A stretch of 64,000 nucleotides of DNA from Tridacna crocea (lineage: Eukaryota; Mollusca; Bivalvia; Cardiida; Cardiidae), in NCBI GenBank assembly GCA_943736015.1, contig OX031071.1, positions 14,232,119 to 14,296,118 on the forward strand. Reading direction: 5' to 3'. Both the position numbers and the translations under genes were made by a program. Positions 20,559 to 29,993 of this stretch are shown one piece after another (within the stretch, counting starts at the first letter, position 1; every line of letters begins with the position of its first letter). The notes beneath the pieces are model-generated. The model made no database searches and was not told where the DNA came from. It worked only from the letters and a program-made list of their open reading frames with translations.

Positions 20559-20788
20559 AAGTATTTACCACACTTCGAAAATATAGATCTAGCAAAATTT
20601 AAAGCCTTTGCAGACGACAACATAAATGTGGCTCAGATGATGGGATTTATATTTGATAGGGTAGAAAACACTATGGGAAAAGGAGAAAATTCTGCTCAGC
20701 AGCATTTTCTCCTTTTCCCATAATGTTTTTTCAAAAGGTCGTTTCATTTGGGTCCTTCTAACAAGGGACTGTGTTCAAAGGATTCGTT
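20559..20788. repeat. Family A MITE
   Basis: TTTACCACACTTCG, CCTTTGCAGACGACAA, GATAGGGTAGAAAACACT, then a core changed to TTCTGCTCAGCAGCATTTTC, and TCAAAAGG. The loop is CTCAGCAG in place of GGTTACC, a compensated change that keeps pairing. Confidence 0.82.
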
Positions 20789-20867
20789 TATTAGAACTTC
20801 ACAAAACTGGGAAACCAGGAGACGGTAAAACTTCATTAATTTGACTGCAGGAGTGACTGAATAATAA

Positions 20868-20960
20868 GTTAACACTTTAAAGACCAATCCCACAGAATCA
20901 AAGAAGTAGCCTAAGAAAACATTTTGAAAAAAGTAAAAGTGCTTGTTACCAACATTTTTT
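20868..20960. repeat. Family A MITE fragment
   Basis: AACACTTTAAAGACCAATCCC, AGAAGTAGCC, AAAACATTTTG and GTGCTTGTTACCAACATTTT are a half copy truncated by the next element. Confidence 0.6.
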
Positions 20961-21175
20961 ACCACACAAGGTAATTTTAGACGAGTCCAAATTGAAAGCA
21001 TTTGCACAGGACAAAATAACTATAGCTAAACTGATAGTTTTTGTCTTTGATAGGGTAGAAAACATCGTGGAAAAAGGAGAAAATGCTGGTTACCAGCATT
21101 TTCTCCTTTACCCTCGATGTTTTCAAAAGGCTTCTTTCTTAGGGTCGTTAAAATTCGGGATTGTGTGGCAAAGAG
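20961..21175. repeat. Family A MITE, near full copy
   Basis: CCACACAAGGTAATTTTAGACGAG at the left and GGGATTGTGTGGCAAAGAG then TTAA (21176-21179) at the right. The GGAGAAAATGCTGG hairpin is intact. Confidence 0.86.
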
Positions 21176-21242
21176 TTAAACAACCATTACTATTTTTAAC
21201 AGTTTACAGACAAATACTAGTACTCTTTCTGAGGTGCATTCG

Positions 21243-21587
21243 TTATCTCCCGCTAGATGGCATTCTATAAATACTCATCTAATTTGGGCATCCTTGATAC
21301 AGAACCGAACAACTTTCCTACGCGAAAACCGTTACTTTGAATTTAAAACTAAAATAAAGGTTTACTCAATAAAACGCTACCTCGTGCATTTCACTCACCT
21401 ATAATCGGCAGTTTAGAGAAATCTGGGGCTAAAGCAGGTCTCATTTCTCCTCAAACGTATTCATAAAAGCTATTTTCTACATTGCTACTTTATAGAGCGT
21501 AATATATCAGTCTGCCCGCTTTCGGGGATAGTGATGCTTCATATAAGACAGTCGAATCTTCGAAGAATATGGCAAGCGCAGACAACG
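21243..21587 (+). mobile_element. Family D element, full copy with 12 bp target duplication
   Basis: Starts TTATCTCCCGCTAGATGG and ends GCGCAGACAACG. The flanks GAGGTGCATTCG (21231-21242) and GAGGTGCATTTG (21588-21599) differ at one base, so the ends are well defined. It lacks terminal inverted repeats, a poly-A tail and a clear tRNA-like head. Class unknown; the duplication length suggests target-primed retroposition, which is inference. Confidence 0.82.
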
Positions 21588-21645
21588 GAGGTGCATTTGT
21601 CGAATATCACGGATATGTGCCTTGTCACCTGTAATATAACTTTAA

Positions 21646-21875
21646 CCCTTTACTGCACGGCAAAAACCGACTCTTATCAACCCTGGGGAAGTAGGTTTTT
21701 GAAGACTCAGCGGAACGGAAAAAGCAGAAAACGCTTGTAAGTAGCCTTGTCTCCTTTTCCCACATTGTTTTCTACAATTCTACTGACAGATTTCAATGCT
21801 TTTGTTGCATTTATTCTCGCACCTGAAAGTGCTTTCATCTTTAATAAGTCTAAAATTTAGTCGATTGGCTTACAG
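21646..21875. repeat. Family A MITE, diverged, TTAA on both sides
   Basis: TTAA at 21642-21645 and 21876-21879. CCCTTTACTGCACGGC at the left, TTTCATCTTTAATAAGTC and GGCTTACAG at the right; the core hairpin is broken (AAAACGCTTGTAAGTAGCC). Confidence 0.75.
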
Positions 21876-21879
21876 TTAA

Positions 21880-22600
21880 AACAGTTGAAAATGGCGTCAT
21901 ACAAGCAGAAAAACAAGAATAAATGATATCATCATTTCTGCAGGTATTTCGTCGCCAGTGTGGGCGATGTATCTATCTTGGTAATGATATCTTGCTTATC
22001 TCCCCTGTAATCTATCGCACAGCCAAGTAGGGGGCGTATCAGTTTTCCTTCAGGCAGACATTAGCTGTTACAACGTTATCGCTGATATTGACAAGAGCGT
22101 ATTGTTATTATAAACATTGTATTCTGGCTTGTAACAGTACACGTGCTTTTATCGAATGTTTAGCCTTGCACTTACCGGTACGTTTCTCTTTTTCTGCCAT
22201 CGGCGACATAAATAAATCTAAGGACAGAGTGGATCCACTCGTCACAACTCGACCGATTCCGTAACTACATCCAACCTCGTCTGTATCAAGGGGCTTTTAC
22301 ATACTTGTCATATGACAGTACATGTAAATCTATTGTGCAAGGAACATCCGCTAAGGTTATGCGCAACATTTCACCGAAAACAATCTAACGGCATTGATAG
22401 ACCGACTCAGAAATTTTATATACAAACTGTTTGTCACCGGAAATATGGATTTAAAGATTCCCACACAAAATTCTGAGTGGAGTGTTACGATTTTGATTCC
22501 GGTACTAAGTAGGTGTCTAACTATCAAGCTACATGATACAGCCGACGGACATGACGAACGGGTCACACAAGGTTTGCCGTAGATGTCGTATCTACACTTT
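21880..22600. other. Unannotated stretch
   Basis: No family recognised and no credible frame above 70 codons. One of the longest plain stretches in the window. Confidence 0.4.
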
Positions 22601-22602
22601 AT

Positions 22603-23500
22603 CGCATAACCCCCCCCCCCATGTTTTCAGTGTATTATACCCATTACAAATTTTCTTATATCACATAACCTCCCTTGTTTCCAATGTAATATACCATTAC
22701 GAATTTTCTTATCTAATACACGTTTGATATCACATTTGCCTGACGTCATTTTTGACGTCATCTTATATACGCATTCCATACAAGTGACTGGGTCTCATGG
22801 AAAATACCGCAGGTGCATTTATGAACGTTTTTGCATCATCTGATCAATATTTTGTGAAATATCGTTATGTGATAAAAAGAATATGACATTTGTGGGCGTT
22901 TGAGATAAGATTTTATTCAACTCGTCAAGGAAAATGTTATTAAGTTCGCCAAAGGCTGACTTAATAACATTTCCCAAGACTGTAATATATAGGATTTGAC
23001 ATGAGCTGGCTTTTGAGATAAGATTTTATTAAACGTGTCTAGGGAAATTTTATTAAGCGAGCCTTTGACGAGCTTAATAACATTTTCCTTGACGAGTTTA
23101 ATAAAATCTTATCCCAAAGCCCACGAATGTCATATTCTTTTTATCACATATCGATATTTCACAAAATATAGATCAAATGATGCAAAAATATTCATAAAAT
23201 TAATATACTGCGGTATTTTCCATGAGATCCATTCTCTGGTATGAAATGCTTACAAAATGACGTCAAAAATATCGTCGCACAGATGTGATATCAAACGTGT
23301 GTAAGATACGAAAATTCGTAATGGGTATATTACACTGAAAACAATGGAGGTTATGTGATAAAAAAAGAATCTGACATTTGTTGGCTTTTGAGATAAAAAT
23401 TTGATTAAACTCGTCACAGAAAAACGTTATTAAGCTTTCAAAAGCGTCGCTTAGTAACACATTCCTAGAAAATTTCACCTCAAAAGCCAACTGTCAGATC
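22603..23500. repeat. Family P long inverted repeat
   Basis: Left arm about 22603-22985, right arm about 23020-23365: GTTTTCAGTGTATTATACCC against GGGTATATTACACTGAAAAC, and TGACGTCATTTTTGACG against its counterpart near 23260. The centre holds repeated GACGAGTTTAATAAAATCTTATC-type blocks in both orientations. A third partial arm follows at 23365-23500. A 60 bp block near 22605 is duplicated in tandem. No coding frame. Confidence 0.8.
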
Positions 23501-23635
23501 ATATACGTCTAATTCATTATCCTGAATATTTAATATGTCTCTCACATTTCATTCGAATGTCTCCAATAAAGTGTTATTTTCAACGTCAACTGGTGCACGT
23601 ATATGGGTTTCCTCATCACATCTCACAAAAATATA
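23501..23635. other. Unannotated short stretch
   Basis: Nothing recognised. Confidence 0.4.
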
Positions 23636-23639
23636 TTAA

Positions 23640-23844
23640 CCTTAATCCTGATAAATAACCGAACTGAAATTTTCCATCTGACAGTAAAAAAAACAAATAT
23701 TGCTCTTTGAAAGATTTATGTCGGGGTATAATATCTCCTTTGCGGACAGTGGAGATTCAAGATCAGACTGCACGTTCTGTGCAGTCTGATCTTGATCTTC
23801 ACTGTCCGCAAAAGGTCGGTGAGTCGCGCTTGGCAGCCTAAGGG
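23640..23844. repeat. Family B TTAA-type MITE, full copy
   Basis: TTAA at 23636-23639 and 23845-23848. Ends CCTTAATCCTG and GGCAGCCTAAGGG. The hairpin AGATCAGACTGCAC with GTTCT loop and GTGCAGTCTGATCT is perfect, inside GCGGACAGTG and CACTGTCCGC. Confidence 0.92.
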
Positions 23845-24190
23845 TTAAAGCGAATTAAATGCCAGTCACATGCACAAGTGCCTAAAAATAGACTGGTCAA
23901 CCTGGATGGAGCGCATCCATACCTGTCACATGGACGAGCGCCTTGAAATAGGGTCTTGACTGATGAATGGAATCGTCGGCCTGACACAGCGAATATAGAA
24001 AAAAGAAACCTATTAGAGAGGATATTCGCCTCATTTTAGTGCCTCAAAAAAAGAAAAGCTAATGGCCGACCTACACGTGATCGATCGAGCGGATGCTAGC
24101 TACATGTTCATGCGCAGTAAAGTAGATCCGTGAACGATAATTGGAATAGCCGTAAGCATGCAATAGAGCTGATGCTATACATATGTCTTG
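23845..24190. other. Unannotated stretch with a short duplicated phrase
   Basis: CAGTCACATGCACAAGTGCC and CTGTCACATGGACGAGCGCC occur 60 bases apart, each followed by a AATAG block; otherwise nothing recognised. Confidence 0.4.
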
Positions 24191-24194
24191 CAAT

Positions 24195-24405
24195 GGATAT
24201 ATAGGATCTGCCATGAGTGGGCTTTTGAGTTAAGATTTTATTAAATGAGTCAAGGGCAGACCCATTCACTTCTATATCTATGCGTAAAAGATGACGTCAA
24301 AATTACGTACGTCACACAAATGTGATAAATCAAACGTGGATAAAGATAAAAAAAAATTCGTAATGGGTATATTACACTGAAAACAAGGGAGGGTATGTGA
24401 TAAAA
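24195..24405. repeat. Family P fragment
   Basis: GGCTTTTGAGTTAAGATTTTAT, GATGACGTCAAAATTACG and GTAATGGGTATATTACACTG match one arm of the 22.6-23.4 kb element. Confidence 0.75.
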
Positions 24406-24639
24406 TTCAGTGCTAACTGGAATGTTCGTCAGCCTTGTAAAAGAAAGGATGCTTGCAACCGTTAGAGGTAAATTAAAAATAGATACTTGAATGGTAAATG
24501 AATAATACCGTAGGCTACATTTGTGTGATCAATTAGTGCAGATGTTGCGTGTAGAGCTGTGCATGTAGGCCTACGATTCCGAACCTTTTTGCGCTGAATA
24601 AATTCAATCTCAAATGGAAAATGGAAGATTCAAATTCAT

Positions 24640-24832
24640 GTTCTTACGAACAAAGTCCGTAACAAAGTAACAAATGGACAAATGCATTGCAGAAATACAG
24701 GGCAGGATTCGAACCCAGAGCGCCTGAAGGAAATGCCAACACCATAACCACTGGGCTAAAGAGAATTCTTCAAAACGCAAATGCTAGGTAAACCGGGATG
24801 AAGTGATGCATGAAGGAGTGATCTCCCGTAAC
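24640..24832 (-). mobile_element. tRNA-derived SINE, copy 1
   Basis: On the minus strand the order is ACGGGAGATCACTCC (5' end near 24832), then TAGCCCAGTGG (A box, 24748-24758), CCTTCAGGCGC, GGGTTCGAATCC (B box, 24705-24716), then a tail with TGCAATGCATTTG and TTTGTTCGTAAGA. About 75 bases precede the tRNA-like head, which is unusual because pol III normally starts close to the A box. Confidence 0.78.
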
Positions 24833-24869
24833 ACACCCTTCTTAAAGTCATTATTTATTGATGACTCAC

Positions 24870-25154
24870 ATCCTTATTAGGCAGAAAGTCCGATTTTTAA
24901 CAACAAATGGTATAAATGGCTCGATGGCAAATGCAGGACGAGCCCCCATCTTACGAACAAAGTCCAAACAAAGAAACAAATACAAATGCATTGCACAAAT
25001 ACAAGGACCGGGCAGGACATGAACCTAGAACGCCTGGACGAAAGGCTGACACCATAAGCAGTGACTGAGCTAAAAAGAATTTCCCTTAACACAGTTGTTA
25101 GGTATTGTACTAAACCAGGATGAAGCCATGCATGAAGGGGTGGTCTCCCGTAAC
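24870..25154 (-). mobile_element. tRNA-derived SINE, copy 2
   Basis: Same orientation and order as copy 1: ACGGGAGACCACCCC near 25154, TAGCTCAGTC (A box, 25063-25072), GGTTCATGTCC (B box with one change, 25015-25025), TGCAATGCATTTG, TTTGTTCGTAAGATGGGGGCTC, ending near 24870. The B-box change probably weakens it. Confidence 0.75.
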
Positions 25155-25207
25155 AATATGAAGGGGCTAACGATGAGGACAAAGGTCAGACTGCACGTTC
25201 TATGCAG

Positions 25208-25407
25208 TAAGAGTTATCTATTTACCAAACGACAAACTTTTAAACAAGTCCAAATTCAAAGCATTTGCAAACTACAAAATAACGGTGACTCAAAAACCTT
25301 GTCTTGGGAAGGATAGAAATCAATCATTATTTCCCACAATGTTTTTAAAAAGCTTTTTCTTTGAACAATGTTGTTAAAACTCAGGATTGCTTGGTAAAGC
25401 GGTTACA
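25208..25407. repeat. Family A MITE lacking the hairpin core
   Basis: TTTACCAAACGACAAAC, GCATTTGCAAACTACAAAA, then CCCACAATGTTTTTAAAAAGC and GGATTGCTTGGTAAAGCGG. The GGAGAAAATGCTGG palindrome is deleted. Confidence 0.72.
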
Positions 25408-25483
25408 CCAACAAAACCAACCAAATCTTTCGCAGCGCAGATTACAATACAACTAATGATTGATTGATAGATAGATAGATTGA

Positions 25484-25675
25484 TTGATTGATCTTTAATG
25501 CCAATTTCAACATTATTTCAGTTATATCGCAGCGGCCAGTGCACACATCCATGCTTCCTTGAGTCTCTTTTACCGATACTCCGCATGATATTCTTTCCAA
25601 GCCACTGGCCGTTTTCCACCACAGGCATCGTCGAGCCAAAAATCAGCGATGGGAGAGGAATGAATCCTGTCGCAA
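25484..25675 (+). repeat. Family T repeat, copy 2
   Basis: After a GATT/GATA run (25455-25495): TTTAATGCCAATTTCAACATT, TTCAGTTATATCGCAGCGGCC, CAAGCCACTGGCCG and CAGGCATCGTCGAGCC. The last two phrases recur at 62.8 kb. Confidence 0.75.
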
Positions 25676-25688
25676 TGACAATCATTAA

Positions 25689-25909
25689 CTCTTTACCCCA
25701 TAAGGCATTTCTATGGTATCTCTACTTGACCCTAAATAACAGCAAGGATGAAGCCATTTCTTATGTGTATATGACACCTTTTGATAGCATAGAAAACATT
25801 GTGGCAAAAGGTGAAATTGCTCGTCACGAGCAATTTCACCTTTTGCCACAATGTTTTCCAAAGGCTACTACAAGCAATGCGTAGAAATGAGTATCTATGG
25901 AGTAAAGGG
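25689..25909. repeat. Family A variant with a GAGCAATTTC hairpin, full copy
   Basis: TTAA at 25685-25688 and 25910-25913. Same termini (CTCTTTACCCCAT, GGAGTAAAGGG) and ACATTGTGGCAAAAGG shoulders as family A, but the core is GGTGAAATTGCTCG and its complement with no loop. A deleted relative lies at 39215. Confidence 0.86.
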
Positions 25910-25930
25910 TTAATCCTCAGAAAGAAAGTG

Positions 25931-26007
25931 GCCGAGCTGGGGATCCAATCCCTGACCCCCAGTTCTCCAGTCCAATATGCGTCCCGACTGAGCTATCGGG
26001 GCTCGGC
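25931..26007 (-). repeat. tRNA-derived SINE head or tRNA-like fragment
   Basis: Minus strand: CCCCGATAGCTCAGTCGGGA (A box) and GGGATTGGATCCCC (B box, normally GGTTCGAATCCC) spaced as in a tRNA. GATTGGATC breaks the conserved TTCGA, and no 7 bp acceptor stem closes, so a working tRNA gene is unlikely. Confidence 0.6.
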
Positions 26008-26236
26008 AGCTATTGAGGAAAAAGGATGAGATGAAAAGCTGCTGGTGCAGAAGGTTCTTTTTTTTTTATTCCTGGAAATGCCGTTGGGTCACAAATTAAA
26101 TATATCTTCAAATTATTGGCGTCGCTGAGGGTCTTCGGGAACTAAATTAGCTTTATTATCGTGTTACTTGCTCGTTTACTGGATGTATTGGATTATGTCA
26201 CAAAAGTTGCGTTGTACAGGCTATCTTGGCCCTTAA

Positions 26237-26457
26237 CCACACAATCGCGACTTTTGACGCACCTGAGACTGCAGCCTTTTGAAAACATTGTGGGAAAAGG
26301 AGAAAATGCTGGTAACCAGCATTTTCTTCTTTTCCCACAATGTTATTTTTACTCAATAAAAGGACAGTTGCACCTTTTGAGCCACACTGAAAATTGTTGT
26401 TTGCAAATGCTTTCATTTTAGACAAGACTGAAATTAATTTTGTCATCTGGTAAAGGG
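26237..26457. repeat. Family A TTAA-type MITE
   Basis: TTAA at 26233-26236 and 26458-26461. Begins with CCACACAATCGCGAC, with the CCCTT part lost. The hairpin GGAGAAAATGCTGG is intact; the end is CATCTGGTAAAGGG. A further A-like stub (CTCTTTAACAGACGAC) follows the right TTAA. Confidence 0.86.
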
Positions 26458-26582
26458 TTAACTCTTTAACAGACGACAAAAGTAAAGATACGTCTAAGCA
26501 GACAGGGCCTGCAGACCACAACCTACATGTTAGTGGCTGTGCTGTATAGGCAAGTCCTTACTCTTACACCAGACGACAATAT

Positions 26583-27015
26583 TATCTCCCGCTAGTTGGC
26601 ATTCTACAAAAACGAATCTATCTAGTTTAGGCATTCTGGGTACACAACCGGACTACTTTTCTACGCGGCAACCGTTACTTTGAATTTCAAAATAAAATAA
26701 ACGTCTGCACAATAAAACGCTACCTGGTGCGATTCATTCAGCTCTAATCAGCAGTTTAGAGAAATCTGGAGCTAAAACAGGCCCGATTTCTCCTCAAACG
26801 TATTGACAATAACCATTTTCTCTGTTCCTACTTTATAGCGCGTATTACTACAATACCCCCAATACTGGGGGAAGTGATGCATCATATAAGACGGGTCGAA
26901 TCTTCGAAGAACAGCACTTTTCGTTTTCTCAGTTCAGTCACTAAAAAGGGTGTGTGATACGATCGAAAAAACGAGTCCTTTAGACATTTCTGAATCCGTT
27001 TTTTCGATCGCATCA
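26583..27015 (+). repeat. Family D element, longer variant
   Basis: Starts ATTATCTCCCGCTAG and runs through the D blocks to GTCGAATCTTCGAAGAA. It then continues with CAGTCACTAAAAAGGGTGTG and a hairpin TGATACGATCGAAAAAACG with its complement near 27000. The extension recurs at 27880-27950, so it belongs to a longer subfamily. Confidence 0.78.
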
Positions 27016-27184
27016 TATATATCCCATTCGAATGCAGGGCGATCCTATATCTACCAGGCCGCGACACGCTAAGGATGCCGTACTTTTTGCATGCTTAATG
27101 TTTACTTATGCTTCTATGGGCGTCCTTAGGCTTCCTGCCGTGTCTTCATGAGTTCTTATCACGAGGCAACCTAATCCATTTTTC

Positions 27185-27345
27185 ATGACCAAACAAAAAG
27201 ATTTGTCGTGTCCAAAGTGAAAACATTTCCTGACGACATACTAACTGTAGCCCAAATGATGATATTCATCTTTGATGATATTACCTGCATTTTTCCTCAA
27301 TCCCAAAATGCTTTCAAAAGTTTACTTTCCCATGATCGACAATAT
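27185..27345. repeat. Family A MITE, strongly decayed
   Basis: CATGACCAAACAAAAAGATTTG, GAAAACATTTCCTGACGAC, CCCAAAATGCTTTCAAAAG. Core lost. Confidence 0.5.
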
Positions 27346-27445
27346 ATACACGTTTTTTGTGTGTCAAGCGGAGTGATTTTAAGTGCCGTGTCCTTGGTTG
27401 CCAAGCATTCGTAGGGACGCAGGCCCTTTGTACGGTACTTTTCCA

Positions 27446-27960
27446 CACTATCTCCCGCTGGATAGCATTCTACAAATATACATCTATTTACTTTGGGCAT
27501 TCTGGGTAAAGACTACTTTTTTTACCTATAACCTTTACTTTGAATGAAAAATTAAAATAAACGTTTACTCAATAAAAAGTTACCTTGTGCGATTCATTCA
27601 GCTATGATCATCAATTTAGTGAAATCTGGAGCGTAAACAGACCTGATTTCCCTTCAAACGTATTGATAAAAGCCATTTTCTCAATTTCTACTTTATAGCG
27701 CGTATTACTACAATCCTCCCTCCCCCATTTGGGGGGAGTGATGCGTCATAGACAGATCGATATTCTAGATTATCTGCCCCTACCACTACCTTGTATGGTA
27801 CTCTTGAAGTACGGAGAGGTACTATACTAACAGGTCGAATTTTTGAAGAATATTGCATGCGCAGACAACAGTACTTTTCTTTTTCCGTATTTAGTCACTA
27901 TGATAGGGTGTGATCCGGTCGAAAAGCGAGTCCGTTTGGACCCCATTCCTGTGACAGATT
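27446..27960 (+). repeat. Family D element, longer variant with an insert
   Basis: ATCTCCCGCTGGATAGC to GCATGCGCAGACAACAG, then CAGTCACTA-like TTTAGTCACTATGATAGGG and GGTCGAAAAGCGAGTCC. About 80 unrelated bases (27755-27830, with GTACTCTTGAAGTAC) sit inside. Confidence 0.72.
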
Positions 27961-28151
27961 TTTAATATTGTACACAACCAGTGATCATCCTCTATATATC
28001 ATTATTTCATTTTTATCTTATTTATTTTTCTATTGAATCAATCTTATCAATTAATATAAAATTAATTAAACGCGTATGATATAGTCGTATTTCATGGTGA
28101 TATTCCAGACAAACTCTGTGACAAAAGATGAAATCGCCCAGGGTCTCTAAG
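27961..28151. other. Unannotated AT-rich stretch
   Basis: Nothing recognised. Confidence 0.4.
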
Positions 28152-28350
28152 GGTAAGCTCTTTATCAAAAGACAAATCCCCTTTGACTTGTCCATATCTG
28201 AGGTATTTGCAGGCGACAGTTACATGTATTTGATGTTACTAAAGAGATGGAATTCCTTATTGAAAGGATAAAAAACGTTGTGGAAAAAGGAGAAAATGCT
28301 GATCACCAGCATTTTCTATTTTCTCCGCAGCCTTTTCAAAGCTTTCATCC
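28152..28350. repeat. Family A MITE
   Basis: GCTCTTTATCAAAAGAC, GGTATTTGCAGGCGAC and the hairpin GGAGAAAATGCTGATCACCAG with its partner. The right terminus is lost. Confidence 0.78.
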
Positions 28351-28363
28351 GTGAGCGTGTTTA

Positions 28364-28651
28364 CCCTTATCCTGCTAAATCTTCGGTTTACTTCAAAAAC
28401 CTCGTAACCACAGCTTGTTACAAGCTGTAGTTACGAGGTTTTTTAAGTAAACCGACGAAATAAGTGAAGTGAAACTTGCAAGCGGATAGCAAAAACCCAA
28501 ACTGTGCTATTTCAAATGTATTTTTGGGACAAGGATACCACCTTATCGAACAGTTTAGACACAAGATCAGACTGCACGGTCTGTGCAGTCTGATCGTGAT
28601 CTATAGTGTTCGTAAAAGGTCAGGGAGTCTGGCTTTACAGTCTCGTAGAAA
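28364..28651. repeat. Family B MITE interrupted by a family C hairpin
   Basis: Left end CCCTTATCCTGCTAAAT, then the C insertion (28381-28457), then AAATAAGTGAAGTG and GCGGATAGCAAAAACCC. The hairpin AGATCAGACTGCAC is perfect apart from the outer GATCGTGATC, followed by GTTCGTAAAAGGTC. TTAA follows at 28652-28655. A short family A tail (GGACTTTGAGGTAAAG) lies just beyond. Confidence 0.85.
28381..28457. mobile_element. Family C 77 bp hairpin, nested in B, with AAAT duplication
   Basis: Arms from CTTCGGTTTACTTC to ACAGCTTG, a 3-base loop, and back to GTAAACCGACG. AAAT lies on both sides (28377-28380 and 28458-28461). The B copy at 2599 has GGCTAAATAAGTGAAATG uninterrupted at the same place, which supports a single AAAT target. 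Confidence 0.88.
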
Positions 28652-28655
28652 TTAA

Positions 28656-28885
28656 AACTCGGACTTTGAGGTAAAGTGTTAAACGCCCTTTGTTCTGAAA
28701 TGAGGTTATGTAAGTGATAAATCAAAGGCCTGTAGATATTACATTGATTACAGATAATACATTATTAGTTCTCAAAATTTTTCTGATCCTCATTATTCTA
28801 CGTGGCAAATGACGAGAAATACTGTTAACTTATTTCTCAGGGGAAATGCACATTGCATTAGAACAATAACACTTTTTCTTGCTGC
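28656..28885. other. Unannotated stretch
   Basis: Apart from a short family A tail at its start, nothing recognised. Confidence 0.4.
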
Positions 28886-28889
28886 TTAA

Positions 28890-29110
28890 CTCATTACCAA
28901 ACGACAATATTTTAGGCTTGTCCAAATCGAAAGCATTTGTAGACGACAAAATAAAAGTGACTGAAAATTTGAAATTTGTTTTGTGAAGAGTAGAAAACAT
29001 TGTGGGAAAAGGAGAAAATGCTGGTTACCAGCATTTTCTCCTTTTCCCACAATGTTTTCTAAAGACGTCTTTCACAGGGTCTTCAAAAGTAGGGATTTTG
29101 TCGTAATGGG
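28890..29110. repeat. Family A TTAA-type MITE, full copy
   Basis: TTAA at 28886-28889 and 29111-29114. CTCATTACCAAACGAC to GGGATTTTGTCGTAATGGG, with an intact hairpin from GGGAAAAGGAGAAAATGC to its complement. Confidence 0.9.
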
Positions 29111-29111
29111 T

Positions 29112-29358
29112 TAAAGGTGATCGTTCAGATTTTGGGACGAAAATTTTACAAAAATACAAAAAAGAATCATCCTTCATACTTCCAAAGCCTTTTAATTTTC
29201 ATTCATAAAACCCTAGTAGTAGAAAACCATCCGACAACAAGAGAAATTAGAGATTTGCGACACCGACGGGAAACACGAGCAACTTGCTCATTTACATACC
29301 GGAAATACACAGACAAAACTTAAAACATAGCTTCCGAAGACATGGAAAATAATGATAA
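29112..29358 (+). repeat. Family S repeat, copy 1
   Basis: TTCAGATTTTGGGACGAA, AAAAATACAAAA, ACAACAAGAGAAATTAGAGA, GAGCAACTTGCTCATTTACA and ATACCGGAAATACACA match 62003-62280. CAACTTGCTC lies in a small palindrome GAGCAACTTGCTC. The family C hairpin begins at its 3' end. Confidence 0.82.
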
Positions 29359-29435
29359 CGTCGGTGTACTTCCAAAACCTCGTAACTACAGCTTGCTTCA
29401 AGCTGTAGTTACGAGGTTTTGGAAGTACACCGACG
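29359..29435. mobile_element. Family C 77 bp hairpin, perfect copy
   Basis: CGTCGGTGTACTTCCAAAAC to GCTTG, loop CTT, and the exact complement back to CACCGACG. Flanks ATAA and ACAA differ by one base, consistent with an AT-rich 4 bp duplication. The arms carry GTGTAC and CCAAAA changes relative to 28381 on both sides, so pairing is kept. Confidence 0.88.
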
Positions 29436-29762
29436 ACAATTTTGTGAACCATCACGCGAAAAGGGACCTTCTTGGAACTGCGAAAAGTGTCAGCCCCGGT
29501 CAGACGAGTTGCATACTTCTATAGTTTGGTATTTCAAAGTCTAGTTTCCACCAGCTTACACATGACAAGATAAGAGTTTAGTACCAGACAATTGAATAAA
29601 GTCTTGCAGGATAACTGATAGTCTGCACTGAATTTATTGAATTGTGGGGGATACGATTAGGCCAGCTTCTTATCCTATTGACCAAGGAATATATGTTGCA
29701 TCCAGATGACGGCCGCTACCTTGAGCATGTGGGTGGTGATTGTTCCTGAGTGCCTAAAGTGA
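29436..29762. other. Unannotated stretch with a family J fragment
   Basis: TGCGAAAAGTGTCAGCCCCGG and TCAGACG near 29479-29507 recall one side of family J. Otherwise nothing recognised. Confidence 0.4.
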
Positions 29763-29766
29763 TTAA

Positions 29767-29993
29767 ACCATTACCGCACAATCCCTTCTTTTGACGACCC
29801 AGAGAAAGAAGCCTAAGTAAACATTGTGGGAAAAGGAGAAAATGCTGGTAACCAGCATTTCCTCCTATTCCCACAACCTTTTCTGCCCAGCTGGAAACAA
29901 ATTTCAAATTTCAATTTTTGAGGTACGTTTATTTTGTCGTTTGCTAGCGCTTTCAAATTGGACAAGTCCGAAAATTTGTCGTCTTTTAAAGAG
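29767..29993. repeat. Family A TTAA-type MITE, full copy
   Basis: TTAA at 29763-29766 and 29994-29997. ACCATTACCGCACAATCCC at the left, intact core with one mismatch in the outer arm, TTGTCGTCTTTTAAAGAG at the right. Confidence 0.88.

Noticed and set aside
24700..24765. Functional tRNA gene on the minus strand
   Set aside because: Good A and B boxes, but the flanks match a second copy at 25.0 kb beyond the tRNA limits, showing a SINE.
25931..26007. Functional tRNA gene
   Set aside because: A and B boxes are tRNA-like, but the TTCGA of the T loop is changed and no acceptor stem closes; SINE head is more likely.
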